NCBI GenBank assembly: GCA_964343835.1
Contig: CAYFKR010000018.1
Span: 13,034 to 77,033, forward strand
Reading direction: 5' to 3'
Source of the DNA: CALEMW01 sp964343835
Lineage (GTDB): Bacteria > Krumholzibacteriota > Krumholzibacteriia > LZORAL124-64-63
DNA length: 64,000 nucleotides
The stretch's first letter is position 1; each line of letters begins with the position of its first letter. A program made the translations under genes and the position numbers. Below are positions 30,699-36,951 of this stretch, one piece after another. The notes under the pieces are model-generated. The model had not been told where the DNA came from and ran no database searches. It worked only from the letters and a program-made list of their open reading frames with translations.

Positions 30699-31666
30699 AC
30701 CTGAAGGGCAAGCACTACATCACGACCCGCGACTGGAGCGACGAGGAGCTGGAGTTCATGCTCGCCACGGCGGCGGACATGAAGGAGAAGTTCCGCAACG
30801 GCGAGCCCACCCCGCTGCTGCGCGACAAGACCCTCTTCGCCCTGTTCTTCGAGCAGAGCACCCGCACCCGCAACTCCATGGAAGCGGGCATGACCCAGCT
30901 CGGCGGCCACGCCAACATCCTGGACCCGGGCAAGCTCCAGATCAGCCACGGCGAGACGGTCACCGACACCGGCCGCGTGCTGAGCCGCATGGGCCACGGC
31001 ATCGCCATCCGGAATTGCGACTGGGGCGTGGGCAACGCCTTCATGCGCGCCATCGCGGAGCTCTCCGAGGTGCCCCTGATCAACCTGCAGTGCGACCTCT
31101 ACCACCCCTGCCAGGCCGCCGCCGACATCATGACCGTGCGCGAGCGCTTCCCCGGCGAGGAGCGTGGCCGCAAGATCGTGGTGAGCTGGACCTACGCGCC
31201 GTCGTACGTGCGCCCCATCAGCGTGCCCCACTCCGAGATCTTGATCATGAGCCGCATGGGCCTGGACGTGACCCTCGCCCACCCGCCCGAGTTCAAGCTG
31301 CAGCCGGAGATCGTGGACGAGGCCAGGGCCAACTGCGAGCGCAACGGCACGACGTTCGAGATCGTGGATGACATGGACGTCGGTTTCGAGGGCGCGCACG
31401 TGGTCTACCCGAAGAGCTGGGGCTGCCTTGTCACCGAGCCGGACCGAGAGGCCGCAGTGCAGCACATCGAGAAGTACCCGGACTGGTGCTGCGACGAGCG
31501 GCGGATGGGTTTGGCAGCAGACGATGCGATCTACATGCACCCCCTGCCAGCGACCCGAGGGCAGGAAGTCACGGACGCCGTGATCGACGGCCCACAATCT
31601 GCAGTCTGGGACCAGGCCGAAAACAGATTGCACACGGCAAAGGCGATCATGTCTCTGACCATGTAG
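30695..31666 (+). CDS. ygeW: YgeW-type knotted carbamoyltransferase
   Basis: A 323-residue relative of ornithine and aspartate carbamoyltransferases. The carbamoyl-phosphate loop is FFEQSTRTRNSMEAGMTQLGGHA; further motifs are QCDLYHPCQAAADIMTVRE and MHPLPATRGQEVTDAVIDG. These are diagnostic for the YgeW (putative carbamoyltransferase) family of the purine-degradation cluster, whose physiological substrate is still open. The start overlaps the ygeY stop by 4 nt. The last ~290 bp use codons rare in the rest of the gene (GCA, TTG, CGA, CAA, AGA, TCT), a sharp change near 31375 that suggests a mosaic 3' end. A large palindrome begins 3 bp after the stop. Confidence 0.9.
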   Translation: MNLKGKHYITTRDWSDEELEFMLATAADMKEKFRNGEPTPLLRDKTLFALFFEQSTRTRNSMEAGMTQLGGHANILDPGKLQISHGETVTDTGRVLSRMGHGIAIRNCDWGVGNAFMRAIAELSEVPLINLQCDLYHPCQAAADIMTVRERFPGEERGRKIVVSWTYAPSYVRPISVPHSEILIMSRMGLDVTLAHPPEFKLQPEIVDEARANCERNGTTFEIVDDMDVGFEGAHVVYPKSWGCLVTEPDREAAVQHIEKYPDWCCDERRMGLAADDAIYMHPLPATRGQEVTDAVIDGPQSAVWDQAENRLHTAKAIMSLTM

Positions 31667-31669
31667 GCC

Positions 31670-31753
31670 GGCGCCGATACGACAAACAGGCCCGACCGCG
31701 ACTCCCGAAAGGCAAAAGGTCGCGCGGTCGGGCCTGTTTGTCGTATCGGCGCC
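31670..31753. repeat. Perfect inverted repeat, 31-bp arms
   Basis: The left arm at 31670-31700 and the right arm at 31723-31753 are exact reverse complements over 31 bp, with a 22-nt loop. The inner 14 bp (CAGGCCCGACCGCG) with flanking AAA/TTT looks like an ordinary bidirectional terminator; the outer 17 bp (GGCGCCGATACGAC outward) extend it far beyond normal terminator length. No transposase or target duplication was seen. It probably stops transcription after ygeW, but it could also be a mobile-element remnant or a cruciform-forming site. Confidence 0.9.
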
Positions 31754-31784
31754 TACCCCTAGGTGGGGAATCGCCCTCGCCGTG

Positions 31785-31813
31785 TTGGAATGCCGTGTTC
31801 GGTGGTGTATGAT
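31785..31813 (+). promoter_or_regulatory. Predicted sigma70-type promoter for the secreted FlgD-domain protein
   Basis: TTGGAA (31785-31790), exactly 17 bp, TATGAT (31808-31813), 60 bp before ATG 31873. Placed right after the big palindrome, it gives the downstream gene its own transcription unit. Confidence 0.6.
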
Positions 31814-31872
31814 TGGGGGGTCTGTGCGGTCCGCCCCGCTCCGGGCCGTCTACCACGATACGGGGGAACATC

Positions 31873-34800
31873 ATGGCTCGGGTCATCTCGCTTCTGTTAT
31901 TCGTCTGCTTCATAGCCACCAGCGCCTCGGCCTTCGGCCATCGGCCTGCATCGACCACCTCGGAAGGGCGCATGAGCGCCTGGGCTCCGTCGCAGGCGAA
32001 GGCCGACACCATCGCGCTGCTCGGTGGGCCGGGGCGGAACGACGGGAAGTTCGACGACGGCGGGTTCGTGCCCGACTGGGAAGGGTGGACGTCGGTGGAC
32101 CTCACCGCCCGCGGGGCGCCGTTGTGGCATGTGAGCTCCTGGGGTGCGCCGAGTGGCGGCGATGCGGTGTGGTGCGGCGAGACGTTCTCGTCGTGCGAGG
32201 TCGGCGACCCGGCCGAGGGCTACGGCAACCACTACGAGGAGTACCTGGACTGGACCGGGACGGTGACCGACGCCGGGCAGCCGACGGACGTGACCGTCGT
32301 GTTCGACCTGAACATCGACGTGGAGCCGGGCTACGACCACCTCTCCCTGCTGCGCCGCACCGACACCGGCTGGGTGGAGATCGCCGACTACAGCACCAGC
32401 ACCTGGAACGCGACCCTGGGCGTGTGGGAGCCCCTGCTGGACGAGACCCACGTGTTCACCGTGCCGGCCGTGGACCTCACCGGGCCCGGCGGCAACGCGG
32501 TGCACCTGCGCTTCCGTGCCACCTCCGACCACAACGGTTCCGACGCCGACTGCAAGCACCCGTCCGCGGGCCACAGCATCCTCGACGACATCGTCGTGAG
32601 CGGTACCAACGGCCTGGCCGGCACCACCGCCGACTTCTCCTCGCCCCTGCCCCACGCCGGCTGGTACGCCGCGTCGCGCACGGGCGTGGGCGACTTCGCC
32701 GATATCTGGTCCTTCCTGATCGACCTCGACCTCTGCTTCACGGACGACACCCCCCTCGTCGCCTTCATCGACGACGGCAACGTCGAGCCCTGCAGCAGCG
32801 GCACCCTGGGCATCAGCTGGACGTACGGACCCGGCGGCTACGTCCACAACCTGACCGGCGGCTGCGCCGGACCGACGTTCCACATGGCCAACGAGATCTG
32901 GTCGCCGGTCATCGAATGGGCCGACGGCGGTACGCCCCACCCCGGCGCCGTCCTGGCCTTCGACATGTACGACCACCTCCCCCTGCAGAACGGCCTGTTC
33001 GCCGACTGGGGCATCCGCACCTCCGCCGACGGCGGCGTCACCTGGACCGGCTGGCAGGACCACGCGCGGGCCTACTACGGCTCCGGCAACTGGAAGCGCA
33101 TGGAGATGGACGTGTCGGACCTGATCGTGGAGAATCCCACCCACGTGCAGATCGCCCTGGGCATCCACGAGTGGGGCTGGCTCTGGAACCTGACGGGCAC
33201 CGACGGCACGCCCGCGCCATACTTCGACAACGTGGCGTTGAAGATCTACTCGTCCGACGGGCCGCTGATCACTGCGGACGAGCTGGATCTGGCGCAGGAT
33301 GCGTTCCCGACCGTCTGGCCCATCGATGGATTCGATCTGACCACCGGAGCCGTCCGGTTCGACATGGCCCGGGACCTGATGGGCGGTGCATCGCCCTCCA
33401 TCGTTCCCGGCGACTCCATCGTCGTCACCGTGCAGACCAAGCGGCCTGGCGCCGTGCTGACCGGACCGCCGCGACTGCACTACGTGCTCGACCCCTTCTG
33501 GGCGTTCGACCCCGTCCGGATCCACCCGCTCACCGGCTCCGTGGACGGGCTTCCCGTGCCCGGAGAACCCGACCGCTGGTCGTTCGACCTCCCCGACGAG
33601 GATTTCTTCTTCGCCGGCGACGTGATCCACTACTACATCCGCGCTGAAGACTCGGCCGCCGGCGACGTCCAGGCCACGACCCTACCCGCCGACCTTTCCG
33701 GCTACGGCGTCTTCTTCAGCGACCCCGGCTACGTACCCGGCGCCTGGCCCGCTCCCTTCACGGTCCACGGCCTGCCTTCCAACTGGCAGAACCTCGGCGT
33801 CATCGACAAGACGGTCATCGGCCAGCCGGCCCCGATCCTCCTGTACGACGACGCCGGCAACGAGGAGAGCACCACCGCCTGGATCGCCGCCCTCAAGGAT
33901 GCGGGCTACATCCAGATCCACGACTTCGACGTCTTCCGCACCAACGCCCCGGCCGACCACGGCTCCAACGGCCTCGCCTCGCGTGCCGACGTGGACCGCA
34001 TCTCGCGATACCAGACCATCCTCTACACGAGCGGCGACCGCGAGCTGAACACCCTGAGCACCTTCCACCAGTGGACCGACAAGAGCGACGACCTCTCCCT
34101 GATGGACGACTGGCTCCAGCTCGGCCGCAACTTCCTTGCCGCCGGCGACGGTGTGGCCTACGACGTGGCCCTGCTCCAGGGCATCGCCGGCTTGATGTTC
34201 GCCGAGACCTGGTTCAGCACCGACCCCGTGGACAACGACGTGCGGCCGCTGATCGGCGGCCAGTCCGCCCCGCTGGTCCTGCCCGTCTCCGGCAACTCCC
34301 TCGGCCTGGGCATCCCCTTCATCGCCTACGGCGGCTGCCCCGACGTGAACGAGTTCGACGCCCTCGAGCCCTGGGGAACGGCCGAGACCATCGCCGAATG
34401 GGCCGACCCCGCCGGCCAGCCGGGCTCCTATCCCTACCTGGCCGCGGGCGTCCGCAACCAGGTGGGCGGATCCGACGTGGTGCTGTACGCCGCGGATCTG
34501 CGCTACTGGTACGCCGAGCCCGGCACGCCTCCCGGGGTCTCGGTGCCCGCGGACGTCCTGGCGGAGATCCTCATGGGCTTCGGGCACCTGCCATATGTCG
34601 ACGCCGTCGGCGACGCCCCCATCCCCCTGGCCGCATCCTGCGCCCCCAACCCGTTCAACCCCCGCACCGAGATCCGCTTCGACCTGCCCGCCGACGGCCC
34701 GGTCCTGCTGCGGGTCTTCGACGTGCGCGGCGCGGTGGTGCGCACCCTGGTGGACGAGGCCCTGCCCGCCGGCACGGGCCACGTGCGCCGCTGGGACGGC

Positions 34801-34899
34801 GCCGACGACCGGGGCGCCGCCGTGGCCTCCGGCGTGTACTTCTACCGTCTGGAAGCAGGAGGCCGGAGCGTGACGGGCAAGATGGCCCTGCTCCGCTGA
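31873..34899 (+). CDS. Large secreted protein with FlgD-like C-terminal domain
   Basis: A 1008-residue exported protein of unknown activity. ATG 31873 opens signal peptide MARVISLLLFVCFIATSASA. Residues ~100-480 look like two beta-sandwich segments (WTSVDLTARGAPLWHVSSWG, GHSILDDIVVSG, HPGAVLAFDMYDHLP). Residues ~640-900 resemble a flavodoxin/GATase-like fold (PAPILLYDDAGNEESTTAWI, DRISRYQTILYTSGD, LSLMDDWLQLGRNFLAAGDG). The last ~85 residues are the FlgD-like Ig domain (CAPNPFNPRTEIRFDLP, RRWDGADDRG, GVYFYRLEAG) ending KMALLR. No peptidase triad is visible. It interrupts the run of purine-pathway genes and has its own promoter. Confidence 0.8.
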   Translation: MARVISLLLFVCFIATSASAFGHRPASTTSEGRMSAWAPSQAKADTIALLGGPGRNDGKFDDGGFVPDWEGWTSVDLTARGAPLWHVSSWGAPSGGDAVWCGETFSSCEVGDPAEGYGNHYEEYLDWTGTVTDAGQPTDVTVVFDLNIDVEPGYDHLSLLRRTDTGWVEIADYSTSTWNATLGVWEPLLDETHVFTVPAVDLTGPGGNAVHLRFRATSDHNGSDADCKHPSAGHSILDDIVVSGTNGLAGTTADFSSPLPHAGWYAASRTGVGDFADIWSFLIDLDLCFTDDTPLVAFIDDGNVEPCSSGTLGISWTYGPGGYVHNLTGGCAGPTFHMANEIWSPVIEWADGGTPHPGAVLAFDMYDHLPLQNGLFADWGIRTSADGGVTWTGWQDHARAYYGSGNWKRMEMDVSDLIVENPTHVQIALGIHEWGWLWNLTGTDGTPAPYFDNVALKIYSSDGPLITADELDLAQDAFPTVWPIDGFDLTTGAVRFDMARDLMGGASPSIVPGDSIVVTVQTKRPGAVLTGPPRLHYVLDPFWAFDPVRIHPLTGSVDGLPVPGEPDRWSFDLPDEDFFFAGDVIHYYIRAEDSAAGDVQATTLPADLSGYGVFFSDPGYVPGAWPAPFTVHGLPSNWQNLGVIDKTVIGQPAPILLYDDAGNEESTTAWIAALKDAGYIQIHDFDVFRTNAPADHGSNGLASRADVDRISRYQTILYTSGDRELNTLSTFHQWTDKSDDLSLMDDWLQLGRNFLAAGDGVAYDVALLQGIAGLMFAETWFSTDPVDNDVRPLIGGQSAPLVLPVSGNSLGLGIPFIAYGGCPDVNEFDALEPWGTAETIAEWADPAGQPGSYPYLAAGVRNQVGGSDVVLYAADLRYWYAEPGTPPGVSVPADVLAEILMGFGHLPYVDAVGDAPIPLAASCAPNPFNPRTEIRFDLPADGPVLLRVFDVRGAVVRTLVDEALPAGTGHVRRWDGADDRGAAVASGVYFYRLEAGGRSVTGKMALLR

Positions 34900-34922
34900 C
34901 GAGAGCAATCCACGGAGGGATC

Positions 34923-36152
34923 ATGCTGCCGAACGTCGACGTCAACCCCCGCTGGACCGGCTACCGGTGCGGCCTGTGCGATCGCGAGTACGACACCGCC
35001 CACCGCGGCTTCGTCTGCGACGACTGCGGCCCCGCCGGCATCCTCGACGTGGTCTACGACTACGAGGGCATCGCCGCCGACCTGGAGAACACGGCGCCGT
35101 TCCCTGCAACGGTCCGCCCGGACCTCTGGCGCTTCGCCCCCCTGCTCCCCCTGCGTCCCGAGGCTCCTCACGCCTGCTGGTCGCTGGGAGACACGCCCCT
35201 GCACGCCCCGCACCGTCTGCGCGACCACCTGGACCTGCCCCACCTGCTGCTGAAGGACGACACGGGCCTGCCGTCGTCCAGCCTCAAGGACCGCGCCACC
35301 GCCATGGCCATGGCCGACTGCGCCCGGCTGGAAGTGGACCACGTGGCCGCCGCCTCCACCGGCAACGCCGCCGCGAGCCTGGCCGTGCTGGCGGCCCGCG
35401 CCGGCGTGCGCGCCACCCTCTACGTGCCCGCCTCGGCCCCTGCGGCCAAGCTGGCCCAGCTCGAGCTCCACGGCGCCGACGTCGTGCGCGTGGACGGCAC
35501 CTACGACGAGGCCTTCGACCGCTCCGTCCACGACATCCGCACCCACGGCTGGTACTCCCGCAACTGCGCCTACAACCCCCTGCTGGTGGAGGGGAAGAAG
35601 ACGGCCGCGCTGGAGGTGGCCCGCGCCCTGGAGTTCCGGGCCCCGGACGCCGTGTTCGTGCCCACCGGCGACGGCTGTATCGTGTCGTCGGTGGCCAAGG
35701 CCTTCGCCGAGCTGGTGGAGGTGGGGCTGGCCGACGCGGTGCCCGCCGTGTTCGGCGTGCAGGCCGAGGGCGCCGCGCCCCTGGCCACCGCCTGGATGAC
35801 CACCGACGGCGACCCGGCCGCCCTGGAGCCCCGCGAGGTGGAGGCCGCCGTGGCGCCCGTCGTGCCGCGGACCGTGGCCGACTCCATCGCCGTGGGCGTA
35901 CCCCGCAACCGCCTCAAGGCCTGGTCGCGGGCCGCGGCTACAGGAGGCGGCTTCCTGACCGTGTCGGACGGCGAGATCGTCGAGGCCATCGGGCTGATGT
36001 GCCGGCTGGCGGGCGTGTGGGCCGAGCCGTCGGGGGCGGCGGGGATGGCGGGGCTCGTGAAGGCGCGGGCGTCGGGGCTGATCGGGCCCCATGATCGTGC
36101 GGTGGTGATGGTGACGGGGCACGGGTTGAAGGATCCCGCACCCAAGGCCTAG
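34923..36152 (+). CDS. Threonine-synthase-like PLP enzyme with zinc ribbon
   Basis: A 409-residue fold-type II PLP enzyme. The N-terminus has a CxxC-x12-CxxC zinc ribbon (Cys16, 19, 32, 35). The PLP Lys is Lys122 in SSSLKDRATAMAM; AASTGNAAASLAVLAARAG binds the phosphate and PTGDGCIVSSVAKAF lies further on. This is the pattern of threonine synthase (O-phosphohomoserine to threonine) and of related ammonia-lyases. No thrA or thrB is adjacent, and ygeW-type clusters usually contain a PLP ammonia-lyase (ygeX, 2,3-diaminopropionate ammonia-lyase). An equivalent role here is possible, but the sequence is closer to ThrC than to YgeX. GGAGGG lies 3 nt before the ATG. Confidence 0.8.
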   Translation: MLPNVDVNPRWTGYRCGLCDREYDTAHRGFVCDDCGPAGILDVVYDYEGIAADLENTAPFPATVRPDLWRFAPLLPLRPEAPHACWSLGDTPLHAPHRLRDHLDLPHLLLKDDTGLPSSSLKDRATAMAMADCARLEVDHVAAASTGNAAASLAVLAARAGVRATLYVPASAPAAKLAQLELHGADVVRVDGTYDEAFDRSVHDIRTHGWYSRNCAYNPLLVEGKKTAALEVARALEFRAPDAVFVPTGDGCIVSSVAKAFAELVEVGLADAVPAVFGVQAEGAAPLATAWMTTDGDPAALEPREVEAAVAPVVPRTVADSIAVGVPRNRLKAWSRAAATGGGFLTVSDGEIVEAIGLMCRLAGVWAEPSGAAGMAGLVKARASGLIGPHDRAVVMVTGHGLKDPAPKA

Positions 36153-36778
36153 CCGGCTTCCAACCCCTGCTTCAGGAACCCCCAGACCTGCCCCGCCTTT
36201 GCCGACAACCGCGAGTTGTCGTCCGCCAGGATCCAGTCCGTGGCCACCTGGTCCAGGGCGCCGAAGACCATCTTGGCCGCGAACATCGGATCCAGGTCCG
36301 ACCGGAACACGCCCTCCCTCTGCCCCTGGGCCACCACTCCCGCGATGATCTCCAGGTACTCCCGCAACCGTGTGCGCGAGAACAGGTCCATGAAGCGCAG
36401 GCTGTGGCGCAGCTCGATCTGCAGGATCACGGCCATGTCGTGGTCCTGGCCCACGAGTTCGAGGTGCAGGCGGACGATCTCCTCGAGCCGTGCCCGGGCG
36501 TCGGTCTCGGTGCCCAGTTCCAGGATGCCCTCGGAGAGGAAGCGGTCCATGGCCCGGTCGAACACGGCCACCAGGATGGCTTCCTTGTTCTCGAAGTAGA
36601 GGTAGATGGTGCCGTCGGCCACGCCGGCCCGGCGTGCGATGCGCGAGACGGTCGTGCCGAAATAGCCCCCGCGGGCGAGCTCGACCACGGCGGCGTCCAG
36701 GATCCTGGTTCGTTTCTCTCCGTTACGGCGCATCGTGCGACTGAATGGGCGCTCAGTCTCGGCGTCTGCGGATCCCAT
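36149..36778 (-). CDS. TetR-family regulator of fatty acid degradation (FadR/YsiA-like)
   Basis: An N-terminal TetR helix-turn-helix (RTRILDAAVVELARGGYFGTTVSRIARRAGVADGTIYLYFENKEAIL) is followed by a ligand domain of the type in Bacillus FadR (YsiA), which binds long-chain acyl-CoA. It is divergent from fadN-fadA-fadE. The start is uncertain: ATG 36778 gives 209 residues, while ATG 36733 (MRRNGEKRTRILDAA) gives a more typical N-terminus and leaves an 18-bp palindrome (36740-36757) upstream rather than inside the gene. Expected action: repression of the fad operon and of itself, relieved by acyl-CoA. It converges with the threonine-synthase-like gene, with a 4-bp overlap. Confidence 0.85.
   Translation of the reverse strand: MGSADAETERPFSRTMRRNGEKRTRILDAAVVELARGGYFGTTVSRIARRAGVADGTIYLYFENKEAILVAVFDRAMDRFLSEGILELGTETDARARLEEIVRLHLELVGQDHDMAVILQIELRHSLRFMDLFSRTRLREYLEIIAGVVAQGQREGVFRSDLDPMFAAKMVFGALDQVATDWILADDNSRLSAKAGQVWGFLKQGLEAG
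36740..36757. promoter_or_regulatory. Predicted TetR operator at the regulator's own start
   Basis: ACTGAATGG-GCGC-TCAGT, an imperfect palindrome (outer arms GACTGA/TCAGTC at 36739-36758). It matches the site at 36881-36898 in 14 of 18 positions. TGAATG...TCA half-sites are also the core of the Bacillus FadR box. Confidence 0.6.
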
Positions 36779-36851
36779 GATCCATCATCGACAGGCCATC
36801 CCGTTGCGAGGATATCAGCTTATTCCTCAAAGATGGCTGGAGATCACCCCG

Positions 36852-36880
36852 TTGACACGGAGCGACGACTCCCCTAGAAT
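36852..36880 (+). promoter_or_regulatory. Promoter of fadN-fadA-fadE
   Basis: A consensus -35 TTGACA (36852-36857), a 17-bp spacer, and -10 TAGAAT (36875-36880). The predicted transcription start near 36887 lies inside the palindrome at 36881-36898, ideal for repression. Confidence 0.8.
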
Positions 36881-36898
36881 ACTGAATGGTGATTCATT
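36881..36898. promoter_or_regulatory. Predicted TetR operator overlapping the fad transcription start
   Basis: ACTGAATGG-TGAT-TCATT, containing the perfect 14-bp palindrome TGAATggtgATTCA (36883-36896). It abuts the -10 hexamer. Its partner lies at 36740-36757. Confidence 0.65.
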
Positions 36899-36951
36899 AT
36901 TCAACCCCTGAATCCACCAGCCGATGCCAAGGGGACCGAAGGGAGCTTTTC

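Noticed and set aside
34923..36152. Firm assignment as YgeX (2,3-diaminopropionate ammonia-lyase)
   Set aside because: The PLP motif SSSLKDRA and the zinc ribbon are those of threonine synthase; the YgeX pattern around the Lys is not present, so only the context supports YgeX.
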